A DNA stretch of 64,000 nucleotides. Source: Bacteroidota bacterium (lineage in GTDB: Bacteria > Bacteroidota > Bacteroidia > Chitinophagales > Saprospiraceae). Made by a program: the position numbers and the translations under genes. The notes beneath the pieces are model-generated. The model was not told the origin of the DNA and ran no database searches. It was given only the letters and a program-made list of their open reading frames with translations. Below, piece by piece: positions 17,399 through 28,110 of this stretch (its first letter is position 1; every line of letters starts with the position of its first letter). The stretch spans positions 1-64,000 of the forward strand of contig JASBVF010000012.1 of NCBI GenBank assembly GCA_030147525.1. Reading direction: 5' to 3'.

Positions 17399-20230
17399 AT
17401 GAAGAATTTTACACAAATCTGCTTTTTGATAACAACCATTTTGCTCTCTGCCTTTACCGCTAACGCACAGGTAAATATTCGGGGAACTGTAACTGATTCG
17501 AAAAACAACGATCCGTTGATCGGTGCAAGTATTTTTGTAAAAGAATCCGGAGAGGGAACTGTAACAGACTTTGATGGCAGCTTCGAACTGAGAATCAAAG
17601 GAGACTTGCCCGTTGTTGCGTCTGTTTCTTACACGGGCTACGAAGAACAGGATATTAACATTACATCTGCAAGCACCAAACTGGTGATAAAAATGGAAGA
17701 AACCGCCTTTACCACTTCCGAAATCGAAATCATCGGTCAACGCATTTCTGAAAAACAAAAAGCATCTCCCCTGACAGTCGAATCGCTCGATCTTGTGGCC
17801 ATCAAAGAAACGGCTTCCGACAACTTTTACGATGGATTGGGCGCACTGAAAGGAGTGGACCTGACGGCCGCAAGTCTTGGTTTTAAGATCATCAACACCC
17901 GTGGGTTTAACAGTACAAGCCCTGTTCGCTCGCTTCAGATTATCGACGGCGTGGACAATCAGGCGCCTGGGTTGAACTTTTCGCTGGGGAATTTTCTTGG
18001 CTCCTCCGAGTTGGATGTCGTGAAAGTGGACATGATTCAAGGCGCCAGTTCAGCCTACTATGGTCCGAATGCCTTTAATGGTGTCATTAATATGCAAACG
18101 AAAGACCCGTTTTTTCAAAAAGGACTTTCCGTGATGATGAAAGGTGGCGAACGAAACCTCTTCGAGGGGGCTATTCGTTGGGCAGATGCCTTTAAAAACA
18201 AAGACGGAGTAGAATATTTCGGCTATAAATTCAACTTCTCTTACCTGAGGGCGAACGACTGGGTAGCTGACAACTACAATCCGGTGGACGACTCCCGTGT
18301 TACGAAAGATAATCCGGGCCGTTTTGATGCTGTCAACATCTACGGCGACGAATACAATGCCGTGAACGACGCCTCCACCACAGCACCCTGGAACGATGTC
18401 GGGTTGGGTACTTATTACCGTGTAGGCTACAGGGAAGTAGACCTCGTTAACTACAACACCCGTAACGTAAAAGCCAATGCAGCATTTCACCTGCGAACCA
18501 AACCGCTGCTTCAGGAAGCTTCACCGGAATTGATTCTTTCCTCCAGTTTTGGTAACGGAACAACTGTTTATCAGGGTGACAACCGCTTCAGCCTCAGAGG
18601 TATTTTGTTTTTTCAAAACAGGCTGGAATACAGGAAGCGTGATAAATTTTTCATCAGAGCCTACGCTACGCACGAAGACGCCGGCAACTCTTACGACCCA
18701 TACTTCACGGCTTTGCGGCTTCAGCAAATTGCAAAACCCACTGAGCTCTGGGGCCTGAACTATCGCAAATTCTGGAAGGATCAGAAATTTCAGCGCAGAG
18801 CAGAAGAATTGGGCTATCCGAAACTGGACCTGACCCAGTTCCCCATCCCTCCTTTCGACACAACAGCCGCCATGATGTGGCTCCAGGAATACAACGACAC
18901 ACTTACTCACTGGCACCAATTGGCTGCCAATTTTGCCAATATGGCGGATCCGAACCCACCGGCCGGAGGGGTTCAAACTTTTGACTTTTTCGAACCTGGC
19001 ACGGATCGTTTCAATCAGGCTTTTAACGATATTATTTCCAGGAAATCAAATAGTGAAGAGAATGGAACCCGGTTTTTTGATAAATCAGCCCTGTATCATG
19101 TGCATGGAGAGTACACCTTCACGCCCACATTCGCCGAAAAAATAGTGTTGGGTGGTAACGGGCGGCTTTACAGACCTCAGTCAGACGGAACCATCTTCGT
19201 CGATACAGCAGGTATCAGAATCAGCAACTACGAATTTGGGATGTACAGCGGCATCGAGAAAAAATTCATGGATGAAAAACTGACCTCCAGCCTGACCGTG
19301 AGGGTTGACAAAAACCAAAACTACAACTGGATCAGCACGCCCGCTGCTTCGTTGGTTTACAAACCCAGACCAAACAATTACCTGCGGGTATCTTTTTCTT
19401 CCGCCATCAGAAATCCAACACTGACCGACCAATACCTGAACCTCGACGTAGGCCGGGCCACACTGCTCGGCAACCTGAACGGTTTCAACAACCTGATTAC
19501 GCTTGAATCTTTCCGGGACTATACCTCCTGCCTGTGTCTTGACACACTGCAGTATTTCAATGCACCGCCTGTACAACCGGAGAAAGTGAAGACATTTGAA
19601 ATTGGCTACCGCACTACGCTTTTCAACAGCCTTTACGTGGATGCAGGTTATTACTATAGCATCTACAATGATTTCCTGGGATACAACATAGGTATCGATG
19701 CTGAATTCGGGGATAACGGTCTTCCGTTGCCGGGCCTGAAAGTGTACCGCCTTTCCGCGAACTCCACTAACAGGGTAACCACGCAGGGTTTTAACATCGG
19801 TACCAGCTTTTATTTCATGGATTATTACCAGCTATCCGGCAACTACTCCTGGAACAAGTTGAATAAGACTTTTGAAGATGACCCGATCATCCCTGCTTTC
19901 AACACGCCGGAACATAAATTTAACGTCAGCCTTTCAGGTAGGAACGTACAGGTAAGGCTGGGCAACAAATACGTTCGGAACTTTGGTTTCAACATCAATT
20001 ATAAATACGTTCAGGGGTTTGTTTTTGAAGGTTCTCCGCAGTTCACGGGCTTTATTCCAAGCTACCAGCTGGTGGATGCTCAAATTAATTACAATGCCAA
20101 AAGCCTCAACACTACTTTTAAACTGGGAGCATCCAACATCCTGAACAACCTGCACTACGAAACTTACGGTGGGCCTAGAATCGGGCGGCTGGCTTATTTC
20201 TCTGTCACTTATGAGTTTAAAAAACAATAA
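17399..20230 (+). CDS. TonB-dependent outer-membrane receptor
   Basis: The 943-residue protein has a signal peptide (ending FTANAQ), then a CarboxypepD_reg-like beta-sandwich (residues about 24-105, starting VNIRGTVTDSKNNDPLIGAS). A plug domain follows (about 115-235, with a RGFNSTSPVR loop and VDMIQGASSAYYGPNAFNG), then a large beta-barrel ending in a C-terminal strand (YFSVTYEFKK). It imports a bulky or scarce substrate across the outer membrane using TonB energy. There is no SusD partner; instead a secreted hydrolase-like gene follows 97 bp downstream, so the two may handle the same substrate. The ligand is unknown. Confidence 0.93.
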   Translation: MKNFTQICFLITTILLSAFTANAQVNIRGTVTDSKNNDPLIGASIFVKESGEGTVTDFDGSFELRIKGDLPVVASVSYTGYEEQDINITSASTKLVIKMEETAFTTSEIEIIGQRISEKQKASPLTVESLDLVAIKETASDNFYDGLGALKGVDLTAASLGFKIINTRGFNSTSPVRSLQIIDGVDNQAPGLNFSLGNFLGSSELDVVKVDMIQGASSAYYGPNAFNGVINMQTKDPFFQKGLSVMMKGGERNLFEGAIRWADAFKNKDGVEYFGYKFNFSYLRANDWVADNYNPVDDSRVTKDNPGRFDAVNIYGDEYNAVNDASTTAPWNDVGLGTYYRVGYREVDLVNYNTRNVKANAAFHLRTKPLLQEASPELILSSSFGNGTTVYQGDNRFSLRGILFFQNRLEYRKRDKFFIRAYATHEDAGNSYDPYFTALRLQQIAKPTELWGLNYRKFWKDQKFQRRAEELGYPKLDLTQFPIPPFDTTAAMMWLQEYNDTLTHWHQLAANFANMADPNPPAGGVQTFDFFEPGTDRFNQAFNDIISRKSNSEENGTRFFDKSALYHVHGEYTFTPTFAEKIVLGGNGRLYRPQSDGTIFVDTAGIRISNYEFGMYSGIEKKFMDEKLTSSLTVRVDKNQNYNWISTPAASLVYKPRPNNYLRVSFSSAIRNPTLTDQYLNLDVGRATLLGNLNGFNNLITLESFRDYTSCLCLDTLQYFNAPPVQPEKVKTFEIGYRTTLFNSLYVDAGYYYSIYNDFLGYNIGIDAEFGDNGLPLPGLKVYRLSANSTNRVTTQGFNIGTSFYFMDYYQLSGNYSWNKLNKTFEDDPIIPAFNTPEHKFNVSLSGRNVQVRLGNKYVRNFGFNINYKYVQGFVFEGSPQFTGFIPSYQLVDAQINYNAKSLNTTFKLGASNILNNLHYETYGGPRIGRLAYFSVTYEFKKQ

Positions 20231-20327
20231 ATGGCTCTTGTTTCGAAGCAATGCCGGGATTGATTCAGGCAGGGCTTTAGACAGAAATAACTTTACTTAA
20301 ATTCATTTTTCATCAAAATTTTTGTCC

Positions 20328-21857
20328 ATGAAAAAACTCAACACTCTTATTGCCGCATTAATGTTTTTGTGGCTGATACCTATGACTGCCCAGGTCAGAT
20401 ACCTGGACAAGGTTTTTACAGACGTAAATGTTACTGCTGATGTTTTGTACAGCGTTAATGCTACGGTTCTACTCCTCCCTCAAACAGGTGAAGCCGTTCC
20501 TCAGCCTCTGCGCATGGATATTTACGAGCCGGCTGGTGATACTGAGACCGCACGTCCGCTGGCGATCATCTGCCATACGGGTAACTTCCTGCCTTTCCCT
20601 CAGAACGGTGGAACTCAAGGCACCAGAAAAGACTCTTCGATTGTTTACATCGCAAAACAACTTGCGCTGAGAGGTTATGTCGCTGCCATTATCGACTACC
20701 GCTTAGGCTGGAACCCCATCGCCCAAACACAGGACGAAAGGGTTTTTACCCTCATCAATGCTGCCTACAGAGGAGTACAGGATGCCAGAACATGTATCCG
20801 TTACTTCAAAAAAGATGTAGCTGAAGGTGGTAACAACTATGGCATCGATCCTAACAAAATCATGTTGTGGGGCGATGGCACCGGCGGTTATATCACCCTC
20901 GCTGCTGCTTCAATCGACGCTTACCAGGAGATCGTTCTTCCAAAGTTTATCATCAACCTCGGAGGCAACCCTGTGCCAATGGTACTTGAAGGCGTCAATG
21001 GTGACATCTACGGCACCAGCGTAGGTATCGTACCTCCGGGCTTCCCGGGCTTCCCTGCCGGCGATACACTGTGCTATCCTAACCACGTTGGCTACGATTC
21101 TGAATTCCAGCTTTCTGTGAACATGGGTGGCGCTATCGGTGACACTTCCTGGATCGATCCGGGTGGACCTGCTATCATCAGCTTCCACGTACCTACTGAT
21201 CCTTTTGCACCTTATGTAGAAGGTACGGTATTGGTTCCGGTTGTGAACCTTCCTGTTGTTGAAGTTCAGGGCAGCTACCTTGCTGTGAAAGAAGCCAATG
21301 CAGATGGTCTGAACAGCGCTTTCGCCGGCATGTCATTCACCGGTGACTTCTCTGCTGTGGCTAACTCAAGGAACGACGGCTATTCCGGCCTGTTCCCGTT
21401 GATTGGCGTTATTCCACAAGACAGCTCACCCTGGCAGTGGTGGAACAAGGATACCAATCCGAACAGCAACGCTGGTCTGCAAACCAACCCGAACATGTCA
21501 GCTGCTAAAGGTATGAGCTACTGCGATACGATGATCGCTTACGTGACGCCTCGTGCCTGTCTGCAACTCGGCCTCTACTGCCCGGGCGTAACGGATGCCA
21601 ACGAAGTACAGCCTAACGAAGTTGGACTGAACATCTCGCCGAACCCGGCTTCTGAAGTTGTTCGTTTTGAAACAAAAGCTGAATACCCGATCGAGCACAT
21701 TTACATTTATGATATGAATGGCCGTTTGGTAAAAGCACACACCAACGTAAACAGCAACCAGTTTACAATGGAGCGCAATAGCCTGAATACCGGCACGTAC
21801 GTGGCAAGAGTCTTGTTCAAAGACAGCTTTACGTCCAAGAAAATTATGTTCAGATAA
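20328..21857 (+). CDS. Secreted alpha/beta-hydrolase relative with T9SS sorting domain
   Basis: The 509-residue product has a signal peptide (to about residue 21). An esterase-like core follows: RPLAIICHTGNF at the oxyanion-loop position, GYVAAIIDYRLGW near 120, and IDPNKIMLWGDGTGGYITL at the nucleophile elbow. Canonical relatives have G-x-S-x-G-G here; this one reads G-D-G-T-G-G, so the catalytic Ser is replaced by Gly. After a long insert a C-terminal T9SS type A sorting domain begins (about residue 435, ISPNPASEVV) and ends TSKKIMFR. It is exported through T9SS, and may be a binding protein or pseudoenzyme. The ATG at 20328 was preferred over TTG at 20322. Confidence 0.82.
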   Translation: MKKLNTLIAALMFLWLIPMTAQVRYLDKVFTDVNVTADVLYSVNATVLLLPQTGEAVPQPLRMDIYEPAGDTETARPLAIICHTGNFLPFPQNGGTQGTRKDSSIVYIAKQLALRGYVAAIIDYRLGWNPIAQTQDERVFTLINAAYRGVQDARTCIRYFKKDVAEGGNNYGIDPNKIMLWGDGTGGYITLAAASIDAYQEIVLPKFIINLGGNPVPMVLEGVNGDIYGTSVGIVPPGFPGFPAGDTLCYPNHVGYDSEFQLSVNMGGAIGDTSWIDPGGPAIISFHVPTDPFAPYVEGTVLVPVVNLPVVEVQGSYLAVKEANADGLNSAFAGMSFTGDFSAVANSRNDGYSGLFPLIGVIPQDSSPWQWWNKDTNPNSNAGLQTNPNMSAAKGMSYCDTMIAYVTPRACLQLGLYCPGVTDANEVQPNEVGLNISPNPASEVVRFETKAEYPIEHIYIYDMNGRLVKAHTNVNSNQFTMERNSLNTGTYVARVLFKDSFTSKKIMFR

Positions 21858-21892
21858 TTTCTGAGCTGAGCAACAGAATTTGCTCCAACGAT

Positions 21893-21942
21893 AAAAGCCC
21901 CGTTAAGTGTGATTTTTTTTCACTGCTTAACGGGGCTTTTTA
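21893..21942. terminator. Strong intrinsic terminator
   Basis: A perfect 15-bp stem, AAAAGCCCCGTTAAG (21893-21907) with CTTAACGGGGCTTTT (21926-21940), is followed by TTA. It ends the receptor/hydrolase unit and could also stop leftward transcription from the 22028 gene. Confidence 0.92.
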
Positions 21943-22027
21943 TTTGAGTCAGGATGCTGAAAACCGGTGGATTATCTACCGAAATGGATTCTAAGCCGCT
22001 TTTATTAAGCTGAAAAATACATCCATT

Positions 22028-22744
22028 TTACTCATTCACCCCGAACCAATACATCAACCCGAACCCCACCGCCAGGCTCACCCACCCCAGATAAAAAATC
22101 ACCTGCCCGGCCAGCCTCGTGTTCGGCTCGAACGTGAAAAACTTCCGGCCTTCGGTGTCGATGGTTTTGTCCTGCCAGTAGTACCAGCCCATACCGACGC
22201 CGGCGATCAAAAACAATGGGCTGAACAACACTCCTCCTGCCACTACGCTGAGAAGGTAAGCCGCCATCCAGAAAGTATTCCCTTTTTTACCGGCCCTGAG
22301 CTTTTCATTCCGCTTTTTTCTGAAACGCTCGGCATCTTCAGCAGGAATGGGGATGCCTCTTTGCGCCAGAATAATCCGGGCGACGGCCACATCTTCGGGC
22401 GTCCATTCGTCCGGCCTTTTCACGACGTCCAGCAGTTCACGGGCATCGAATTGCTGGAGGTAATGTATTTCAATAAAGTCAGGATTGGCCAGGACCTGCT
22501 TTTCGAGAATGGCGTTGATTTTTTTAAAATCTTCCGGTCGTAATTTCAAAACAGCGAAAGGCAACAGACCATGCCCTGTGATCGCTTCAGCCAGCAGGGT
22601 CTGGCTTTTTTCCAAACGAAATGGAATGCGATGCGCTTCCAGTATCCGCACAAAATCAGCCACCTGGGTTTCGTTGATGAAATCCCGGTAAAACTCAAAC
22701 TCTCCGTCTGGCGCCGTACTGAAATCGCTGTCGAGAATATCCAT
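22028..22744 (-). CDS. Conserved membrane protein of unknown function
   Basis: The 238-residue product has a cytosolic N-terminal part whose first half (FINETQVADFVRILEAHRIP, then LRPEDFKKINAILEK) resembles the DUF2007/putative signal-transducing fold. A charged linker (FRKKRNEKLRAGKK) follows, then two to three transmembrane helices (about 155-195 and 215-235). The frame also opens at a TTG at 22768 that overlaps the TGA of the upstream M28 peptidase gene, so coupling with that gene is possible. The ATG at 22744 was chosen. Function unknown. Confidence 0.72.
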   Translation of the reverse strand: MDILDSDFSTAPDGEFEFYRDFINETQVADFVRILEAHRIPFRLEKSQTLLAEAITGHGLLPFAVLKLRPEDFKKINAILEKQVLANPDFIEIHYLQQFDARELLDVVKRPDEWTPEDVAVARIILAQRGIPIPAEDAERFRKKRNEKLRAGKKGNTFWMAAYLLSVVAGGVLFSPLFLIAGVGMGWYYWQDKTIDTEGRKFFTFEPNTRLAGQVIFYLGWVSLAVGFGLMYWFGVNE

Positions 22745-22764
22745 TTGTTGGATGTTTGGCAGTT

Positions 22765-24501
22765 TCAATTCGCAAAAACCATTCTCTTAGTATCTACAAC
22801 CTTGCCATCTACGACGAGGCTGTAAGCGTAAACGCCCGTAACGTTGTAGCCGTGGTGGTAAACAATCTCATTCATGCCCTGCTGTATCTTCACCGGAAGG
22901 CGCTTGAGTACCCGGCCTTCCATGTCGCTGACGGTCAGAAAAGCAGCCTTGTAGCCGGACGCTTTGTGTGCCATGAAGGAAATGATGGTGGCCTCATCGA
23001 ATGGGTTCGGGCGGTTTTGAAACAATTCAAAATCAGCCTGCGGCTGTTCGTCCAGTTCTTCACCGGTAGCAGTGATGTTGGGCGGCAGCACTTCTTTGCT
23101 GAAAAGGCTCTCAATTCCATTTGCATCCACCGAAGCCACGCTCACGATCACCACTCCGGATGGTTTGGGCACCGTCACGTTCAGGTTGTTGGTGGTATAA
23201 ATTTCATCAAAATCATTGCTGGAAGTCCGTACAAAAACACGGTACTCACCGTAGGCATTCGGGTCGGTGATGCTGATGTAGAGGGAATCGCCGTTTTTAC
23301 CGGCATCAAAATCAGGTGTAACTGGCCCGATGGCCGCCATCCCCGCCGCAACGCCATTAATGACGGCGTTTCTTGAGAGGTAGTTGAAATCGACAAAAAA
23401 ACTGTCGAGGATCATATCGCCGTCTGTGTCGACACCGAGAATATCCGTCGAAGTGTGCTGGCGATCGTGGTAGTCAGGGTCGTTGGCGTTGGCGTTGCCG
23501 TGTTCATTGGCGGAGGTAAAACGCATGGCCGGAAAGCCTTTTTGCCGGAAAGGAATGTGGTCCCCTCCCCTGCCCGACCGGTCTTCGGCTGACATGACAG
23601 TCAGCATCATGGGCACGGCGACGAGATCTTTCAATTCTTCTTCGTATTGCAGTTTGATGAAACGGGATAGCTGTTTGTGGGCAGAGTTAAAGCCACCGGA
23701 AGAAAACATCCGTACCTGCGTACTGTCCACATGATTCAGGCCGGGGCACGACGGCGCCGACGATGTTTCACCACAAATAATACCACCGACGATGTCATTA
23801 TTCAAAACCGCTTTGATCTTGATCCCCTTTTCCACCGCGTAAGTGGCAAAGGCATCTGCGCCGTGCAGGCCCTGCTCTTCGCCGATCGTAGCCATAAAAA
23901 CAATGGTGTGGTTAAATGCGAGCTGGCTCATCACCCGGGCCAGTTCGATGACGAGGGCGGTACCGCTGCCGTTGTCTTCCATACCTTCGGCGAGGCAGGT
24001 GGTGTCGCAGACGGAATTGCAGCGGCTGTCGAGGTGGGCTTCGATGAGAATGATACCCTCCGCTGTTTCGTCCAGCCCCGGCAATACGGCAAAGACATTC
24101 CGATGCTGCCCCACGCTGCAAATATTTTGATCAAACTGAAGGTAGGACGTCACGAGCCGCCCTTCGCTGGCAACGCTCGCCTCCTGAAATTTCTGATACA
24201 CCCAACGCCGGGCTGCGCCGATGCCCCGAACGGGCGAAAGCGTATCCGAGCCGGTATTCCGTGTTTCAAAAGCGCTGAGTTTTATCAAATATTCTTTCAG
24301 GGAATCCGGTGAAACATTGGCCAGAATGGCCGGTACGATGACATCAGGATGATTGAGGCCTGCCTGCACGGGATAGTTGGCAGGGTCGTAATTGCCAAGC
24401 ATAATGTCCTCGGCAATGGGATTGGTGGATAATATATTGGTTTGTGAAAAGCCGGCAACACTGTACAGGGCCAGCAGGAGAAGTGTAAAAATTTTATGCA
24501 T
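22765..24501 (-). CDS. Secreted M28-family metallopeptidase with T9SS sorting domain
   Basis: The 578-residue product has a signal peptide (MHKIFTLLLLALYSVAGFSQ). The M28 zinc aminopeptidase core shows its metal and catalytic residues: His in EAHLDSR, Asp in GMEDNGSGTA, the Glu pair in TIGEEQGLHG, Asp in LNNDIVGG, and a last His in GGDHIPFRQKGFPAMRF. The C-terminal ~90 residues form a T9SS type A sorting domain (FQNRPNPFDEATIISF to MVFAN). It should hydrolyse peptides outside the cell or at its surface. The ATG at 24501 starts the signal peptide, 13 codons inside the longest frame. Confidence 0.92.
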   Translation of the reverse strand: MHKIFTLLLLALYSVAGFSQTNILSTNPIAEDIMLGNYDPANYPVQAGLNHPDVIVPAILANVSPDSLKEYLIKLSAFETRNTGSDTLSPVRGIGAARRWVYQKFQEASVASEGRLVTSYLQFDQNICSVGQHRNVFAVLPGLDETAEGIILIEAHLDSRCNSVCDTTCLAEGMEDNGSGTALVIELARVMSQLAFNHTIVFMATIGEEQGLHGADAFATYAVEKGIKIKAVLNNDIVGGIICGETSSAPSCPGLNHVDSTQVRMFSSGGFNSAHKQLSRFIKLQYEEELKDLVAVPMMLTVMSAEDRSGRGGDHIPFRQKGFPAMRFTSANEHGNANANDPDYHDRQHTSTDILGVDTDGDMILDSFFVDFNYLSRNAVINGVAAGMAAIGPVTPDFDAGKNGDSLYISITDPNAYGEYRVFVRTSSNDFDEIYTTNNLNVTVPKPSGVVIVSVASVDANGIESLFSKEVLPPNITATGEELDEQPQADFELFQNRPNPFDEATIISFMAHKASGYKAAFLTVSDMEGRVLKRLPVKIQQGMNEIVYHHGYNVTGVYAYSLVVDGKVVDTKRMVFAN

Positions 24502-24555
24502 AACAGGGAAGTTTTGATGATGAATAAACAAACATAACAAAATCTCCCTGTCAAC

Positions 24556-24596
24556 AAAAAAAGCGCTGTCTGGTCGTTGCAGGCAGCGCTTTTTTT
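24556..24596 (-). terminator. Intrinsic terminator of ruvB
   Basis: AAAAAAAGCGCTG (24556-24568) pairs with CAGCGCTTTTTTT (24584-24596). On the minus strand it lies downstream of the ruvB stop and before the M28 start, so it ends ruvB transcription. Confidence 0.88.
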
Positions 24597-24737
24597 CGTG
24601 TTTCTTCCAACGGGGTGCGAATGAATTGAAATTGAGAAATTATTAGAAATAGGAAATTGGCACTACTGCTTTGATTTTGAAGTGGTTAATCAATTTCATA
24701 ATGTCGGTTAATTTCTCAATTTCAATAAATTCGCCCC

Positions 24738-25775
24738 CTATTCCCCTATTTCAAACAAGGTCCCGATCCTACCCGGCGGCACGACGCCGACATGCTTGTA
24801 AGCTTTTTCGGTGGCTTCCCGGCCACGGGGCGTCCGTTGCAGATAGCCTTCCATGATGAGGAAAGGCTCGTGAACCTCCTCGATAGTGCCCGGCTCCTCC
24901 CCTACCGCCGTGGCGATGGTGGTCAGTCCGACGGGACCGCCTTTGAACTTGTTGATGATGGCATCGAGGATTTTGTTATCCATTTCATTGAGGCCGCCTT
25001 CGTCGACGTTGAGGGCGCTGAGGCCGATCTTCGATATTTCAACATCGACGGTGCCATTGCCTTTAATCTGGGCAAAATCCCGGATGCGGCGCAGCAAAAG
25101 ATTGGCGATACGAGGCGTGCCACGGCTGCGGCGGGCAATTTCGAAAGCGCCGTCTTCGGTGATGGGCACTTTCAGGATGGCCGCCGAGCGTTTGATGATT
25201 TTTTTCAATACCTCCACGTCGTAGTAGTCAAGGTGGCAGGTGATGCCGAAACGGGAGCGCATGGGTGCCGTCAGCAGCCCCATACGGGTAGTGGCGCCGA
25301 CGAGGGTGAACTGGTTCAGCGCAATCTGAATACTGCGGGCATTCGGGCCGCTGTCGATCATGATGTCGATGCGGTAATCTTCCATGGCCGAGTAGAGGTA
25401 TTCCTCCACGACGTTGTTCAAACGATGGATTTCATCAATGAAAAGTACGTCGCCTTCTTCCAGGTTGGTGAGCAGGCCGGCGAGGTCGCCGGGTTTTTCC
25501 AGCACAGGGCCGGATGACATTTTGAGCGTAGCGCCCAACTCATTGGAAATAATGTGGGACAGCGTCGTTTTACCCAAACCCGGCGGGCCGTGCAGCAACA
25601 CATGGTCGAGCGCTTCACTCCGCTGCTTGGCGGCAGCGATAAAAATGCGCAGGTTCTCCACGATTTTCGCCTGACCACTGAACTCGTCCAATTCCTTTGG
25701 ACGGAGGGCTCTTTCTATCTGTTGTTCGTCTCCGGTCATGCTTCCGCCGGTGGCGTCGAGGTTCGGATTTTGCAA
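24738..25775 (-). CDS. ruvB: Holliday junction ATP-dependent helicase RuvB
   Basis: RuvB forms hexameric rings that drive branch migration of Holliday junctions together with RuvA. The 345-residue protein has the family start [12 protein letters not shown] (near residue 25), Walker [11 protein letters not shown] (near 65), Walker B FIDEIHRL (near 115), the sensor stretch [20 protein letters not shown] and the C-terminal winged-helix DNA-binding part ending [15 protein letters not shown]. The first start is TTG at 25775 (NPNLDATGG fits family N-termini); an ATG at 25739 is the alternative. ruvA and ruvC are not adjacent. Confidence 0.95.
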   Translation of the reverse strand: MQNPNLDATGGSMTGDEQQIERALRPKELDEFSGQAKIVENLRIFIAAAKQRSEALDHVLLHGPPGLGKTTLSHIISNELGATLKMSSGPVLEKPGDLAGLLTNLEEGDVLFIDEIHRLNNVVEEYLYSAMEDYRIDIMIDSGPNARSIQIALNQFTLVGATTRMGLLTAPMRSRFGITCHLDYYDVEVLKKIIKRSAAILKVPITEDGAFEIARRSRGTPRIANLLLRRIRDFAQIKGNGTVDVEISKIGLSALNVDEGGLNEMDNKILDAIINKFKGGPVGLTTIATAVGEEPGTIEEVHEPFLIMEGYLQRTPRGREATEKAYKHVGVVPPGRIGTLFEIGE

Positions 25776-25839
25776 AAGTTATCGAATTTTGAATGATTGA
25801 GTTAATGAATTGGAGGCCGGTCTTCCCTGACCAATTACG

Positions 25840-26430
25840 TCAATCCCAGACCCCTTCCCCCTGCCAGATGACTTTTCCTTTGTTGAAACGATTGAGATAC
25901 AACTGGTGACACTCATCGCTTTCGTCACCTTTGGTTTCGCAGAGCAGCTTGCCTTCACAATCGTAAAGATAAGCGGTGGGGATGGCTTTGTAGAGATAGC
26001 CCCACTTTCCGCCGAACTGAAACTTGATCACCTGCGTCGGGTTGTGTTTGTCGATGGCTTTGTCCATCCACGGCACGGCGAAGGGGTTGGTCGTGTCCAC
26101 GCAGGGGGGCGTTCCTGTTTCACTGCTGCTCACGACTTCCAGGCAGGTGACCTGCACGAAAGCCTGCTCCCGCATGCAGGCGCTCATCATGTCATCGACT
26201 TTTTTGTAGCCAAAACGAATGGCTTGTTTATCCTTCAGCACCACGCCTTCCGGCAGGGTGACGGGGTTGAGCAGCTGGCCGCTTTCCAGCTCAATGAGCA
26301 GGCCGCAGCCGTCGAGGTCGGAGAAGTCTTTTACGGTTCCCATGACTTCGCAGCTTCCGCCTTTGGCGCCCGGTTTTACCTTGCAGCCAAATGCTAAAGC
26401 CAGTAGCAAGACAAAAATCAGCTTTTGCAT
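25840..26430 (-). CDS. Putative lipoprotein of unknown function
   Basis: The 196-residue product begins with a short signal peptide and lipobox (LAFGC, Cys at residue 16). The mature part contains six or more Cys residues, including SCEVMGTVKDFSDLDGCG near residue 27 and CEGKLLCETKGDESDECH near 160. It repeats small beta-rich segments of the kind seen in periplasmic Bacteroidota lipoproteins. No known domain was recognised. It lies between leftward ruvB and rightward icd, 64 bp upstream of ruvB on the same strand, so the two may share a transcript. Confidence 0.7.
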   Translation of the reverse strand: MQKLIFVLLLALAFGCKVKPGAKGGSCEVMGTVKDFSDLDGCGLLIELESGQLLNPVTLPEGVVLKDKQAIRFGYKKVDDMMSACMREQAFVQVTCLEVVSSSETGTPPCVDTTNPFAVPWMDKAIDKHNPTQVIKFQFGGKWGYLYKAIPTAYLYDCEGKLLCETKGDESDECHQLYLNRFNKGKVIWQGEGVWD

Positions 26431-26485
26431 GTAAATTGTAATTGAATTTTAAAGTCTGTCATTACCTGAAACGGCCTGTAAAACA

Positions 26486-26493
26486 TACCTTTG
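26486..26493 (+). promoter_or_regulatory. Candidate -7 box for icd
   Basis: TACCTTTG matches TAnnTTTG exactly, 127 bp before the icd ATG. Transcription from here would include the whole octamer quasi-palindrome in the leader. No -33 element is evident. Confidence 0.35.
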
Positions 26494-26511
26494 GGCCGCT
26501 TTTTCCGGGTA

Positions 26512-26604
26512 TTTGTGTGTTTGTGTGTTTGTGTGTTTGTGGATTTCCGATGCTTTTCGTTCCCCAAACACTCAAACACTCAAACACACAAACCCTCAAA
26601 ATTT
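26512..26604 (+). repeat. Octamer array and inverted octamer array in the icd leader
   Basis: TTTGTGTG occurs three times end to end at 26512-26535, with a partial fourth copy. After 25 nt, five CAAACxxx-type octamers run from 26565 to 26604 (CAAACACT twice, then CAAACACA, CAAACCCT and CAAAATTT). The second array is an imperfect complement of the first, so the leader can form a long hairpin just before the icd start. Confidence 0.8.
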
Positions 26605-26619
26605 CAAACCAACAACGAC

Positions 26620-27885
<1,266 letters not shown>

Positions 27886-27990
27886 TTACGGATAGGCAGC
27901 CGGCAGTTTTTGTTTGCCTGCTATTTGTAAACTCCTACTGATTTGCGATCTTTTGTTAGCATACTTACTATATTAACAACTTGAAGAGGG

Positions 27991-28018
27991 GCGGTCCGAA
28001 TGGGCCGCTTTTTTTTTG
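27991..28018 (+). terminator. Intrinsic terminator of icd
   Basis: GCGGTCC (27991-27997) pairs with GGGCCGC (28002-28008) around a GAAT tetraloop, with one G-T pair, followed by nine T. It lies about 105 bp after the icd stop. Confidence 0.88.
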
Positions 28019-28103
28019 GTTGAGAGGGGTTGAGAGGGGTTGAGAAGGGTTGAGAGGGGTTGAGCGCTCAACCATCTCAACCCCTCTCAACCCCTCTCAA
28101 CCA
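28018..28103. repeat. Decamer-built long quasi-palindrome downstream of icd
   Basis: Four 10-nt units of GGTTGAGAGG (28018-28057, one variant GGTTGAGAAG) run into the 16-bp palindrome GGTTGAGCGCTCAACC (28058-28073). Inverted decamers (ATCTCAACC, then CCTCTCAACC twice) follow to about 28102. The arms pair over roughly 30-40 bp. It lies between convergent genes, right after the icd terminator, and shares TTGAGAGGGG with the hairpin at 1990-2023. Confidence 0.88.
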
Positions 28104-28110
28104 TAAAACC

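Noticed and set aside
26491-26619. N-terminal extension of icd
   Set aside because: The 43 extra codons read through the octamer array and do not resemble isocitrate dehydrogenase; the ATG at 26620 fits the family start.
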